In this document: piece by piece, positions 42,801 to 57,800 of the stretch
Layout: each line of letters begins with the position of its first letter
How positions within the stretch are numbered: the first letter of the stretch is position 1
From: Salvator merianae
Taxonomy: Eukaryota; Chordata; Lepidosauria; Squamata; Teiidae
Direction: 5' to 3'
Assembly (NCBI GenBank): GCA_003586115.2
Contig: QVOM02000042.1
Location: forward strand, 74,473,673-74,537,672
DNA: 64,000 nucleotides
Notes under the pieces: model-generated
Seen by the model: the letters and a program-made list of their open reading frames with translations, nothing else
What the model was told of the DNA's origin: nothing
Database searches by the model: none
Program-made: the position numbers and the translations under genes

Positions 42801-45800
42801 TCTGCTGTTATATCTTTTAGTCTTTTGATATTGTCCATGGGGTTTTCTGGGCTAGGATACTGGAGTGGTTTGCCTTTCCTTCTCTAGTGGATCACCTTTA
42901 TCAAAACTCTTCACTATGACCTGTCCATCTTGATTGGCCCTACACAACATAGCTTATAGCTTCATTGAGCTCCACCACGACAAAGCAGTGTAAGATATAC
43001 CTAGCACCAATAAATATTGTTTTTTTGTTGCAACCTGGTCTGTTTTTAAAGTATTTTATAGTATTTAATATTCCAATAGGAACTCAAGGTGAGTAACAGT
43101 ATAAAATAATAAAAATGCTGTAAATTTATTTTTTTAAAACATTGAAAGTATTATTTGATATATTGTAGTATATGCCATTGTATCACATTGATTAGTAACT
43201 ATAGTATAATTTATTATTAATGATTTTTTCTTTGATTTCAGGTGTCAGCTGCGATGCATGTTTAAAAGGAAATTTTCGAGGTCGCAGATACAAGTGTTTA
43301 ATTTGCTACGATTACGATCTGTGTGCATCTTGTTATGAAAGTGGTGCAACGACGACAAGACATACAACTGACCATCCAATGCAGTGCATACTAACAAGGG
43401 TAGATTTTGGTGAGCAATTCTTATGTCTTTTTACTCATTGTGCATACATTATACCTCTTCAGAGGATGACTTGGAGTTTTACCAAGCTAACTTTGCTTTG
43501 GTGTGGTTGGGTATTTAATTTGTTTTTTGAAAAAAATAATATTTTTGAAATCAGATCGTATTTAATTTGTGGACTATTCAAGTAAACACTGTATAGAAAA
43601 TTGAAAGATATTAAGAGCCCCTTAGAGTTTCATCTCACTAATTAAAATCTGTTAAAACTTTGAGCCAGTATTCATAGAATCTGGTTCTGTATCAAAAAGA
43701 CTGAAGGAAGAGGTAATTCAGTATATGAGCATTTCAAAAGTGCCATTCTTCATAACAATGATGTACTTGAATAATGAATTGAAGATTAAAGGACATTTGT
43801 GTGTTTTTGCTGGAGTGGTATGTGATGTGAAATATACAGTTTTACTTCAGGAAGCCAGAACTTGCTGTGGATCTGATTTCATTAAGGCGTCTTTATGTAA
43901 CACATGGGTTCCATTCTGGGAAAATGCCACTTAATATAAAAGTGCATTAAAAAACCTCCATGATTTATGTTGGGTTTACCAGCCCTACTGACAATTTCAT
44001 TGAATTTGATGGAGAATTGGCCTTCCAATGCAAGTCAATAGAGAAAAGGAACCTGCCTTGAAAGGGTGCAGCACAGCCATCCTAGAGAGGATCTACCATG
44101 GGGGTAATGCTGAAATATACAAATACCATCACAAAAGAAGTACTTGTACCAGCCAAGATGCCTGCAGCAATAAGCACCCATACCCAGGCAAGGGTTTTTC
44201 ACAGACTGTATTACTGAAACATATGAATGCCACCCAGGATGCAGCCCCTGAACACACTTAGACACGGGTTTTTCACAGACTGCAATGCTGAAACACTGAT
44301 GCAACGCCCCTCCCCACCCCATGAATTTCCCACAGGCTGCAGTTGTGAAATACACTGATACCAGTCTACCACACATGAAGGCACAATTTTTTCACAGGCT
44401 GCATTGCTGAAACTGCCATGATTGTAAACAAGATGCCTGTGTGCTCCTTGTGTACCCCAGGCAGGGGCTTAGTGCTGAAATCTGGTTGGAAAAGCTACAT
44501 CTCCTACCTTTGATGTCTTCTGAACTGTACAACATATGGATAGAATGGAGAGTTCTGGGTCTCCAAGAAATGAGGCTTCCCACAGTATGTAAAACAAAGA
44601 GAGATGTGTGTAGGAAAACGCACACCAGCACATGCGCACACATACCAGAATTCACTCTGCGCTCCTTTAGGATCGTAGTCACTCACTGTCCAATGGAAAC
44701 TCACCAAAACACACAAATGTCCACACAGAACCTTTTTTCAAAAATAGCCGAGCCAAGCATCTTACTCAGTCTACAAAGACAAGTGGGACAATGGTTCCTA
44801 GACTAGAATGTAGGTCCTAGTGTACTGTAGGTTGACCTCTGTCCTCGGGCTTGAGAAGGGAGAACAAACAACAGAGACAAAAAATTACCTTATACAAGGC
44901 ACAGTCTCAATTAGTGAAATGAATGATAAAGAATATACGCTACATAAAATCTCATTGTGCAGGGTCATGCTGTATTGTCTGCATGTATAGCATGTTGTAA
45001 CAGGTGTAGCATCCTGCCATTTTGTGTTTCATGGAAACTTCCTAAATGTGGTTAAATCAATTCTTACGTTTCTGACTGGAAACTTGTAGCAGAATTCCTT
45101 GCTTTTGAAGATTGGCCATATTAACATGTCATACTTAACCATAGTTTAGTATCAGGTTTTAGTGAATCTTATGCTTGTGCCTTCCATGTGACTGACTGGA
45201 GGCATCCAGATGTTTTAGCTTCAGCTTTAGATAAAAGTAGCCTGAATGTCAATTTTCTGCATGGAAAGGCTATAATTAACACAAATTGTGGTTTGTTTGG
45301 AATGTGATAGAGTGAAACATTGTGAGGGGTTTCTTTACGGTTTTATCTTGTCTGATGGTACTGGCTTCCTCATTGGAGGCTAGTTTTGCTTTCCTTCTGG
45401 ATCTGATTGTGTTACTCCTAAATTTGCATACCTTTTGCTTTTGCTTTTTTTTTTTTTTTTTTTTTGGAGAAGGAGGTAGTGTTATTAGATTGATACTGTT
45501 CCTGAGCTCTTCTTGTTGTTGCTGTTATTTATATCACGTTCGGATTTGCCCCCTGATAACTGCCTGGATAAAACCTGCATGTACCACTAAATTATAGTCA
45601 CTCTCTTCCTGAGCTGACAGCAATTTAACAACATTAATGTAGGGAAGGTTATGTTATAAAGCAAGTGTGTGTGACAGACCCAAATTGTTCACAGTCTACT
45701 GATGTAGATGTACATGAAAATTTTAAAGATGGCAGGAGTGGAGAGCAGCAGTAATGATTTCACAGAGGCAAAAGTGGCTTTTTCCTTACTATGTGAGGAA

Positions 45801-48800
45801 ATGGCTCTCTGTCTAATTATGTAAAGATATTTCCATGAAGTTTTCTCGGCAGTGATACAGAAATAGGTTGCTCTTACCTTCTTCCAGGGAGAAACAGATG
45901 AAACAAATGAATATAAATAAACATATAGAAAAAACAAACTACAGGATAACTGAGAATAAAAACTGTGCCAAAAAAGCCAGCTAAATCAGTTAAGCCAATT
46001 AAATGCCTTGGTAGAAACCGAATAAAGCCTTTGGCTTTCACCTGAAACCTGCCAGATGAGCAGTTTATCCTTATGTCACTGGGACAGCAAAAAGAGTGAA
46101 TAACAGCAAAAAGCTACAGGAAGGTCATGGTAGAAAATGTTGAAAAATGTAGGGAACGCTTCCAATTCTTAAATAGAAAGATACCAGCCTGAATGCCTTG
46201 AGGCATGCATAGCTTATGGACACTCTGGAGCATTTTAAATGTTTCCCACCAGAGGCGGGAAATGCTTGAATGTGATACGGGTCAACAGCAGTATTAGCAG
46301 TGCTGTTGCTGTGGCTCCCATCTGGCATTCATAGAGAGAACTTGTGGTTTTAGTGCTAGATCAACAAATGGGATGGTTGTACTCCGATAGCTGCTACCAT
46401 GAAATGCAGTCCAGCCGATTGCAGGTGGGCATGGCTGGCCCTGCTGGGGATGCTCTGCTCGCCCCTCCTTCCTCATCACAACCTTTTCTACTGATCCAAA
46501 ACATCTGCTGAAGCAGCAAAAAAAGGGGGAGAGCATCTCTTGGAGAAACAATTTAATGATGAACTCTGTTTATATACTCCAAAGAAAGGCTCTATCCCAA
46601 AGACCTTTAATGCCTTCTAGGAACCTTAAGAGGAAACGTATTTTGATTGTACTTGCCCAAAATGTAAATGTTAAAGGATCAAGGAATGCCTTGAGGCTAA
46701 AGAATCCCACCATCCTACCAGCAGAGAAGACTCCAGTACAAAAAGATGCCAGTTCAGCAGCGTCATCCTAAAAAATAAATCAGAATTCGTTGGCATAATG
46801 AATTGAATTCACAAATGGTCTCTCTCTTAATTTTAAGACCCAGAAAGTCAGCCAGAACACAGCATTGTTTGCTGTCCTATATATCTCCAGCGCTTGCACA
46901 GCTTTTAATAAGGACATATAAAGGACAGGTGAATTTTATCTTGATCATTTCCAGAGGGACAGCTGTGTTACTGTCTGGCCGCAAACACAATGAAGTGTCC
47001 TGTGGCATTTTAAAGACAAGGAACCATTTTGGGTCACCCATTTGTCCTTTAAGATCATCTACTGATAGGTCTTGCCTAAGGTCCTAATAACATCACATGA
47101 GCTTATTAACCTACTCATTTCTCAGTGTGGCCTTTGCTGTCATCCACCAACAACACTCCTCTCGCTGTATGTAAAATAAACAGGCTATGAAAAAGTGTAC
47201 AGGTCTGACAAACAGTAATATCTAAAACAAAAAGTGAGTGAATGTCCAATTTTACAGGACACTCTACAACTAACTTTACCTTAGGGCTTTTGTTTTTTCA
47301 AGCAAATGGCTAAATGGACTAAATTGGTACAATGGATCTTATATTATCCATGTGGTTGCTGGTTTACCTACACCAGGACATTTGGCTTATTAGCACAGGC
47401 TCTTCTGCGTGGCTAGCCACTGCTAATTACAGAATTATCACTATCTTTACTTTTCTGTATTTCATCACCTTTTAACCTCACTGTTTTCAATCCTTCTCCA
47501 TTACAAATCTGGGGGTGCTCATACTGCACCCCCACCCCCCAAATGTCCCTAACTGTAGCTCCCATCTGCTCCAGTTAATATAGCCAATGGCAAAGAACAA
47601 TAAGAGTTGTAGTTCAGTAACCTTTGGAGGGCCACAGCATGTACATCCCTGAACTAGATGTATCTATATAAGGAAGTCACATGTGAGAAGGCAACTTGAT
47701 GCAGGAAGCCCTCCTACATACGGAAAAATGACACAGGGAATGCTTCGTATGCAGGAATTCTGTGACCATAAGGAGGGCTTTTAAGCAGACTTGAGACTTT
47801 TGAGGTGTACTTCATGTAGACAATGCTGCAACCTGCAGAACCAAATATTAAAATTAGTTCACATTGGTTTATGATGACAGAGTCTGAAAGGAGATTCCTG
47901 TGAGTAATATGTAAACACACTGAGCCTTGTCAATACTTCGAAAGCACAGTTGCAGGGGGAAACTTCAGTACCGTTTCATGATCCTAGCTGCACTGCACGC
48001 TCTGGACAAATGTGGTAGATTGTGAGCAGAAACAGCAATAGCACATGCAGGTGCCCCAAGTTTTCCTCCGCTCCCATTAGGCTTCTGATTCCAGAGCAAA
48101 GCAATATGATGCAGAGAGTCTGCTGTTGGTTTTGGTATTTTATTGTATAGAGCACAGGTTGGTGAATATTACCGTATTTCACATCACGTAAGGTGCACTG
48201 GCATATATGATGCACCTATAATTTGCCAAGGAATATTTAGGAAAGATAGATAAAACAGGACACAGGGTGATTTTATGAGAAATTATTTTGGAAAAAAATG
48301 TAGGTCTCATATGGAAAAAATTACAAATTGCTCTTACAGCAATCCTGTGGGATAGGTTAGCCTGACAGGCAATAACTAGCCTAAGATTACCCAGTCACCT
48401 TTCATGGCATAGTGTCTAAATGAACCCTGTTCTCCCTGGGTTTAGTCAGATGATCTGAACTAAATGTCCTTCATCAGTTTCAGCACCACGCTCTTCTTTT
48501 CCTGATGTGTCATGTAGTGCTGAGGGGGTGCGCTATACTGCTGGTTTTAAAGATATTGCATTGATTGTTAATTTGTCAGCAAGGCCAATGCAACGTTTTA
48601 ACTTTGAGTTATAAAGCCCTAAAGAATTTGGATCCAAATACTTAAAGGAGTGCCTCATCTTATACCAACCTGCCTATGCATTAAGATGTGTTTCAAATGC
48701 CCTCTTGGCATTGCCACCACCCTCAGAGGTTAAAAGGGTGTGGATCTGTGAGAGGGACTTGTCCGTAGATTTTGGGCAGTTGCTGAGGAAGCACCTTTTT

Positions 48801-51800
48801 ACATTGGTTGAAGAGACAGCTCTCCTTTGGGTATTGTACTGTTTTTAATTGCTTTTACTTATTTCTTTCCGTATGTATTTTAGTTATTGTAATCCACCCT
48901 GAGATGTCAGGGTATATGGTGGGATATAAGTATAAATAATAAATAAGATAAAATAACCTACATGTAAGAATTTTGGTGGTATTAGCGTTAATTCTCCTTT
49001 AGATTCTGGTTGAATGGTTTTGTAGGATAGCCTGAACTCATTTTTTCATAGTTAAAGCCTAGGAATTGAGTGAGAGCTTGCTTTGAGGTAAGGGAGCATT
49101 TACTCTTGATACTGGGTAACTTAGTCTGTTGGAGGATACCTGATGCCTTACCATCTTGAGTCATAATTTTCAAATGTTGTGGAAACTATACGTGTTCATT
49201 TCAAAATGAAAAGGTCCTGCTCTGTGACCTTTTGGAGAAAGGCAGAATATAAATAAAAAAATAATAAAAAGGGACTTTGCAGAAGCAAAGGAAATTGTTC
49301 TTTCAGTGTGAAGGTAATATTTTCTACCCAGACATGATTCAAGACTTTATTGCTACTCTATAGTTGTTGTTGTAGTAAAAAAGAATTATTTATATTCTTG
49401 AGTCCTGGCCTTTTTGTCTGGTGGCTTTCTCTTGATTTTATTTAAATATGGTTGCTTTCTTGGTTGTCAAATTGTTTAAGCTCAAAAAATGTAAATCCAG
49501 TAATAAAAACCCTGAGTCTGAAGTCATGTGAGCTTTCCTTGTTTGAGGAAGTAATGGTTCTTGGTATTTCTGTAAGAGTTTGTAATGATGGCCAACAACG
49601 GTTTCAACTAGAATTCTCAAGTGTAAGAGAAGTAATATTAGGTACTAAAATAGACTTTCTGAATATAAAATATACTATATTAGACTTCTATCTGTTTTCT
49701 TTCCTAAATTTGGAATCTTCTACTTTTATAACAGCTGTTAGAATAGCAGAGCTGAAAACTCTTATTATCTTAGATGCCATGAAATTCGGTCCAAATTTGC
49801 AATCAGTTAATAATACCTTTGATAGCATAAAATGTAGTAATTTTGTTCTCATTAAATGAATATTCAGTGTACATTAAGTAAAATGTGCAACTTAACGGTT
49901 AATTTAGGAGGAATCATTACAGTGTGTTCCACATGTGAAGGTTATTTTTGAATTAAGTTCTCATGTGTTTTTTCTCCAGATTTGTACTATGGTGGAGAAG
50001 CTTTCTCTGTAGAGCAGCCACAGTCTTTTACTTGTCCTTATTGTGGAAAAATGGGTTATACGGAAACATCTCTTCAAGAACATGTTACTTCAGAACATGC
50101 AGAAACATCAACAGAAGTGGTAAGCATAAGCATCCTTGTTTCTTGATGCCAAAATAATTTAAGATTTGAAATTCTGTCTACCCTATTGCTGTATATTTTT
50201 AAGATCTCTGTGTTTTGATTTTTATTTTTCAATGACAGTCTTCCCAGTTCTTTTGTTCCTCCCTGAAAATCCTGCCATGGGAAAAATACTAATCTGAAAA
50301 AATAGAAACCTTACCTTGAGAATGGTTTGTACCAGCTAGAGAGGCATATTCTTTTTCTTTCTCTATACTGCAGTGTTCACCTTAAGAATTTACACCAGAG
50401 GCCTGTAAATTTTACCCAAATGATTCTAAATGCAATTGAAAGTAGGGCACCATATTGAGACAGACAGACAGACACTATCTTGTTCACTATTAGAATGACC
50501 TGGAAATAATTTCCATTTCATGGTGCAACAAACAGGTTCAAGAAGAGCAAGCTGTAACACACCCTGCTTTTTATGCATAAAAAAGGAGAGGGCAAATTAC
50601 ACGTGACTGGGCTAATACAGCTCATGTTTGAAAAACATAGGGACCAACAAAAAGAACAGACAGTTTCAAGTCTTTCTATGAAAGATGGCAAACTTCAAAT
50701 ATACTGAAGTGACCAAGCTTCTTAAGGAGTTTTCTTTACCCACACTAATTAACAGTGTAATTCAGTATGTAGGTGGGTATGGAGTAGTTGATGTACCCGT
50801 ATAATTTAACTTCCTCATGCTAATCTGCTTGCACAAAATTTGCAGCTTCTGCTTAGCACAAACGGCCTCTTTTTTCTGCCAAGCCTGTCCGATATGTGTT
50901 AGGTCATGACACAGTAGCTTTATCTGTAGCTGTCTAGTGCTGGCTGTTCATCTCTAAACCAAAAGAAACATGGCATCTTCTGAAAATAAAATCTGAATCT
51001 CTGATCACCTAATCACCAGGAACCTTCAGCTAATACGTTCAGAAGATTGGTTAAAAAAACACTTATTTACCCTGACCTTCAGCTGAAATAAGGAACCACA
51101 TTTTCAGTTATTATTTTAGTATGTTATTTTTTTTTAGTGTGTTCTTTTTATATTTTGTTTCTATTACTGTTACCCACCTTGAGACCTTTGGATATAGGGC
51201 AGGATAAAAATGCAAATAAATGAATAAATAAAAATAAATTTGGAAGGTTTGATCTTGCATAACCTGGAAAGTTAGCTCTTAATTAAAATTTGCCTTCATT
51301 GCTGCCATCTGTGCATTCAGATATTTTCTACCCACACGGTAGGGCAGGATACAAGACAGGACTTTTCACTTTAATATATAGTTATCCGCATACCCCTGTG
51401 AACACATGGAAAGCTCAGGCTAATGCAGAAGGATAGGCCTTTTTCCAAGTCTTTGTTTAAACTCTGTGAAGTGAGGTTAGTGTTTCTATGAGGTTCAGAA
51501 AATAACATTAGCTAATCTCTTATACATCAAGGAACCTAAAATAGAACAGCTCATGTTTCAGAATTCTTACAGATCTTCTGTAGGTGAAGAGAAGTACAGA
51601 TAGAATTGGGGAGACCTAAATATTTTCCCATGGAGTCTGGTAAATTCTTCTGAAGGAAGGGAAAATTTAAATACTGCAATCAGCTTAAAGCTTTTTAGTT
51701 GGCTCTTTACTGACTATAGCATGTATAGAACCATGCAAGTTTTATTGACCACAGACGTTTTAGCTTGGTGAAAGGGGCATTATAAATAAATATCATCATC

Positions 51801-54800
51801 ATTATTATAAATAAACATCATTGTTGTTTTTGTTGTTATTATTATCATCATCTGTATGCCTTTGTGTAAAGAGATACAAAGGAAGAGTGCAGAATGCCTT
51901 TTTAGCACACCTTTGAAAGTTTTAGTTAAAATACCTATGATGTGTATGGGAAGAAAATGGAAATAAATGTCATTTTCTTTAGCAAAAATTCTTGCTAAAG
52001 CCATAGTTTTCTTGGACAAATGAGAATTTATGTAATGGAAGCTGTCATGTTCTTCTAAAGTATGCATGGTCAGCTCTTTTTCTGCCAGTTTGAAACAAAT
52101 GGTATTATAAAGATTTACTTGAAAGCATATTGTGCTGTTATAATTAAGTTATGTAATTAGGAGCATAAAGCAGGAGGCTTTATGGAAATGAGTGGCCTTT
52201 TTTGTTTATTCAAAGACGTCGGTTAGCAACCTTCTAACTACTGCTGGCTTGCAGCCTGTATTCATGTAGCATGCAGAAAGATTATGGAATAGTTGGAAAT
52301 ATTTTTACTTGCTCTGATCTTATTTTTTCTGATTGTGAAGGATGAAAATATTTGACAGGGATAGGATTTATCAAGTAGGCTAGCCAGGCCTAGGATTGAA
52401 TGCTGCTTCTCTATACTGTATATTATCGGTGAAAGGAATGTTTTTCTATCAGGATCTAAAAGTCTATGATACAATGTTGGGTCCATAGGATGGTGCTGGA
52501 TTTGATGAAAGTATGGAGGAAATAAATGTTTTGTAACTGACTTAACAGTTTATTTAGATTGACAACAATCTGTAGAAAGAAACAGATCAGTAATTGCTTC
52601 TCTAATAGTGTCTCCCTTAGTAAATTTGAACAAGAATTATAGGATGGTTGATAGAGGGCATTTCTAATAAGACACATCGGTACTCTACTTATGTCATAAT
52701 GCAACTGAAAATTGGATTTCCATGCTTAGCTCCGTTGTTACTGGGTGGTAGCTAAATAGCATCCCTTTTACTTAGTTTTGTGAAATATTTGAAATATGAG
52801 ATTGGATTTATTGATTTATTGGAAACAATGTTTTCTTCCAAGTAAACATTTACTGCATAAATGGACTCCTTAGAGCTGTGGAAGAAATGTTTGCTAAAAT
52901 ATTCTCTTGCCTTTAATTTTTCTGAATGCCTGTTCTCTAAAATGAATATTGGTAAGAATTGGTTTTGTCTGCTTTTCAGTGTTTGGCAAAGTTACTCTTT
53001 TTTGAACTACAGTTCCCATGATTCTTAACTGTGATTATGGAACTTTCCCAAACAGTACTGTCTGTGAATGCATGTGTACATTTTTGCCAAAAGTTACAAT
53101 CAAAAACAATAAGCTCAAAAATAGTTTGACAGACAGAAATGAGCATTCTGAACTCTGAGGTGTATATACTAAAACTTTTCTCTCCAGATTAATCTGGTGA
53201 AGTTTTCATTGACTAATTATCAGTGCGAACTTATAACCTTATATTGCAGTATTTATCAGTATAGTGTTGTGACTTTTGGATACCACTGGGTGGCAGTAAT
53301 GTTTCACAGTATGGTATATTATGCCAGTCTGGATTTATTAGTTCAGTATTTTTTTGTACTCTGCTGCATTCTTCTTGATATCACATGTATGGTTCAGAAA
53401 CACTGTAAGTTGTTTTGGTGATCAGATAGGAAGCCAACTTAACCAAGAAATATCAAAGGCAGAAGGTCTTCTGATCACACACAAATCTCCCTGTTTTTGC
53501 AGAAATCAGAGGCTGCTTACTGTCAGCTGTTGAATTCCACCACCATCCCTGATTCGACTTACACACTCTCGATTTGGACAAAGCAAGTTCAGATAATAAT
53601 AATTGATGTATGGGGTTTTGTGGTGTAATAATGTACTGAATACACACTCGTACAGTTATTTGAAGAGACCTTTTGAGTTAGTTGAATAGTAGAATTACTA
53701 GGAAGTAAAACTGTGTGAACCGTTGTATATTTAGATAAAACCTGTATCTCTTTACTTCCCTTTCTTGTAGAACAGAATGGTCTAAGAAGCCCAAAAGATT
53801 TAAATCCAGAGTACATAAGCACACGATGCTTGGACAGATTATGATACAAGAATTGAGCAAATGGTTAACAGGAACCAGAATAGGCAGATAGATAGATATG
53901 GATATATTTATAGATATAGTGGTGAAGCTCCTGTGGACAAGCTCTGCACAGACTACGGAAAAGGACAGGTTTTTGTGTCTGCTGCCAGCTTTCTTGAGAT
54001 GAGGCAGGTGGTGGAAGAGAAGGGGCCATTATCTCACTGCCAGTGTAGAAGGAACTTTGTCTTTTCTGTGCATCCAGTGTCAAAATCGAGTGGATTGGTG
54101 AGAGAGACCTGGTTTGCACTATTCTTTCATCCATTCAGTCTCTTAGGTGTCTGCGTTTGCCATACAGGAGGCAAAATCATTACAGGAAAAAAAACACTCT
54201 GATAGAAAAGGCAGTCTGCAAAATATTTTACAATTTCACTTATTACTTATAGGCATTTACTGAGTAGGGACATACTACTTTTTGTGTCTTCCATCAGCTC
54301 TTTGAACAAGAAAAAACTAGATGAATAGGATGACTTAAAAGAGAAAAGGCTATTAAGTGAGATTAACTTTGTGAGGTTAATTTATAAGGCTGGTATAAAC
54401 ATTCATAGTTTGCTTAGTAACAAATATATTTTGTAATACACAAACAATTGTTCCGTGCTTAACAGGCTTGACCTCAAAAGATAAGCATATACCAATAACT
54501 TTACATGGGAAAGGAGCTGTAGGTTGTACTAGCTGTGTTCAGATATACTGTAGTAACAAGCTTGTCTTTTTGCGTTGTATGTGAACATTGTGCTGATGCT
54601 GAAGCATATGATTGTAATTTTTAGGCTTCATCCTTCCCTCAGTTAGGTGGAGAAACAAACTCACAAGCAGTGGGTTTAACATTACAATACAAGAGGTCGC
54701 TTACAGTTTTTTAAATCATGTCTTCTCTTAAGCTTTGCTTTTAATTTTTCCTGATCATGGTTTCTTTCTCGAGGGGATAGTTTGAGCACAGTTTAGAATG

Positions 54801-57800
54801 CTTCTTTGCTTGACTAACGGAAACAAAGCAAGAGCACTTAAATTTTGCATGCCATCTTAATTAAATAAAATATGCTGCTTGGCTGCACATGTACATATGA
54901 ACAGTATTGTGTCCCAAGTATTAGAGGGATGATGAGTATATACTGGAATAGGCTTGGATTATTTATTAATAAAGCTTTATGAGGTTGGTGTTGAACTTCA
55001 GTGCTGGTTTAGATGGCATAGGACAGCTATGGACTGTTGGGTGGTTCCCACTGTAAGTCTGGCCGCTCTACAACAGCAAGATCCAGGTTAAATACAGTTG
55101 AACCCAGATAAAATTAATGGGGAACTCACCTGCATGATAGTCATACAGTGGCTACCATAACTAGGCCTGTCATGGATGGAACTGCATCATGTTTGCACAT
55201 GGCATCAGCACACAGGAGTGTTGAGGTTTTTTGTGTTTGTGTGTAGATGTCACACTTCCAAAACAGGACTGGTAATAGTTGCTACTGGGTGACTATCATA
55301 CAGGTGAGTTCCTTAGGTTCATCTGTATTTAACATTGGCCACACAGTTGTAGAGAGGTTGAACTTGGGGTAGGAACCACCCAACAATCCATATTTAGCCT
55401 TTCTACTCCATCTGAACTGCCAAACCAAAGTTTGACCCGAGTCCAAGTTTTACTTCTGAAACTAAAGACATCCAGGTCAAGTCAGCGTGGGGATGGGAGA
55501 CTTTCTGAGAGCCCTATGTACACTGACTGGAACTCTGTGTATTAATTCTATAAACAAGAAATAAACTTGAGCTGCATAGATTTTGTAATACCTAGTCCAC
55601 TAACCTGTCATAGTAACACCATTTGATCAAAATTTTTAATGAAGCTTACAGAACAGTGTGAAGGGCTGAAGGTAGTAAGCATTCCAGTGTTTATATAAAC
55701 ATGGTAATATTAAAGATGACGTTTTCATGTACTGTGCCCTGTTTTCTCAGTTTTGCAGACTTCAGTCTTGTAAATAAAAATTCAAGTCGTACTTGATTTC
55801 TTCACTGTAATTTAGATCCCATTGACTTAGGAATACAAGAAAGGAAAGGACACAATGCTGGACTGTTTGTTCTACTTCCTTCTTGCCTTCCTTGTGAAGG
55901 GAAGTAGGCCGATACATCAAAAAAATGAGAGTAGATATTGTCTGGAGGCAAAATTATGGATAGTATATGTAGAGTTCTGACTTGTGTCTTCTGAGGAGGT
56001 GTTTTTCTACTTTACAGCAGTAGTTATAAAGAAAGTCCAGATTGGTTTTATTATTCTGGTAACCTGCTGTCTCAGAGCTTCAAAGTTATGCTGGTGCTTT
56101 TCAGTACGTCTGAATGGTTACAGTGATAATTGATTAAAGTGTCTAGCAATCAGTTTTCACTTTCATTAGATAGGCTAATCCCCAAATATTCAAGAGTGGC
56201 AGAGAAATAATTTTTCCCTGTTCTGTGCAGTAGATCCTCCTACAGCGTAAGAATTCAGTTCCAGCAAAGTGTAACTTCTGAGAATCCACACTGAGGGAGC
56301 AATATTTCAGGGTAAATTAGAGTTATGATCTGTGGCAAAAGCCTCCATTGACCTACATTGTGGTGGACTGACCTCATTCAAGATTACATTGACTTGGATG
56401 GGGAAAGGGTCCCAATGCAAGTCAGTGGAGGAAAGGAACCTGAATTGAAAGCGACATAGCTCAACCCCCAGGTAGCATCTAGTATGAGGGCAATGCCAGA
56501 ACACACAAAAGTTATGCATGAACCCAACACCACATATAATGCCCCCATCCAGGCAAAGAATCTTTCATAGTTTGCAATACAGAATGCAGAGATAATTGCC
56601 AGTGCCCGCCAGGGCAAAGATTTTTTTAGTCTTCAGTGCTGAACATACTGATGCCACATGAGATGCCAACCCCTCAAATCCAGACAAGAGGTATTCGCAG
56701 ACTGTTGTGCTGGCACAACCTCTTCAGATCCAGACAAGGATTTTCCACATACTGCAGTGCTGAATACACAGATAATAGCTTCTCCCAGATTAACGTAAAG
56801 TCTTTTCACAGGCTGCAATGATGAAACTTACTTATGCCAGTCCCCTTCCACTTCAAACACTCTAATGCCACACAAGATGCTTACCCATTCCCCACACACA
56901 CTGGACCCAAGTTTAGTGCCAAAACTTGGTAGGAAGAACACTGTCTCCTACCTTTGATGTCTTCTCACACAGGATACTGTAGGTAGCTTGAGAGTTCAGG
57001 GACCCTATGAAATTAGGTTTCCCGTGGTGCTGCAAATGAAGTCTTTTGGCTACAGAGAAAAAGACTAACACTCTCTTTATTCGAAGAACATATGCTTCTA
57101 AAAATGGCCAGAACTAAAATTATAAGCATTATAAACATATATCTAGACCTATTGAATCTTCCACATGTAAACTTTAATTTTTGTTTCATTGCTTCTTAAA
57201 GAAATCACTGTGTGCCACTATTATCAAATTTGTATTTCGTTTTTTAAAATTACATACTACTTTTTAAAAAAAACAAAATTCTGAGTTTATTATCTTTATT
57301 AGACTTCAAAACCACTGGCCTGAAACAAGTGGAGTTTCTTGTCCTTGGTGGTAGCTCCTGGACCCAGTTTTTTGTTAGATACCTATCCCAAGCATGGTAT
57401 TGCCAAGTATTGTGGAGCTCAGTGAGTAAGTTCTCCTCCCTGGCATTTTTTATTAATTATCTTACTTGTTTACACAAGTTCCATATATGTATTATTTTGT
57501 GCTCTTTAGGACTGTTGAAGCTTTTTATGGCATTATGCTACTGAATTTGATTTTTCCTTACCCATTTCACTTTTTTAAAAATGCAGACTTTTAGAGTTTC
57601 CATTTGCTGTTAAAGTAACCAAACACAATGAATTAATAATTGTCAACTCCAGGGAATATTAAATATGAGGAAGAGTAATGGGCAAAGGGAATATTCAAGT
57701 GACTGAAATGAGCGTGGAGGCATTATTTGCAAGGTTAATCTTTGGAAGTCTTATGAAAGGATGGAGTTATATGAGGTTTGCTGTTTCTTCAACCTCACTC

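Larger units (their letters stand above)
43410..49979 (+). other. KCMF1: KCMF1 intron 2 (GT-AG, 6.6 kb)
   Basis: Begins GTGAGC and ends TTCTCCAG. It holds the dispersed minisatellite element, a T run, and LINE fragments listed separately. Open frames at 46294-46551 and 46803-47087 have no recognised domain. 47540-47640 resembles a decayed hAT-type MITE (GAGTTGTAGTTCAGTAACCT), assigned weakly. No other gene seen. Confidence 0.8.

Noticed and set aside
44200..44410. CRISPR-like regular repeats
   Set aside because: Units are diverged and unevenly spaced (57-74 bp), with no unique spacers of constant length, in a vertebrate intron; it is a minisatellite-like array.
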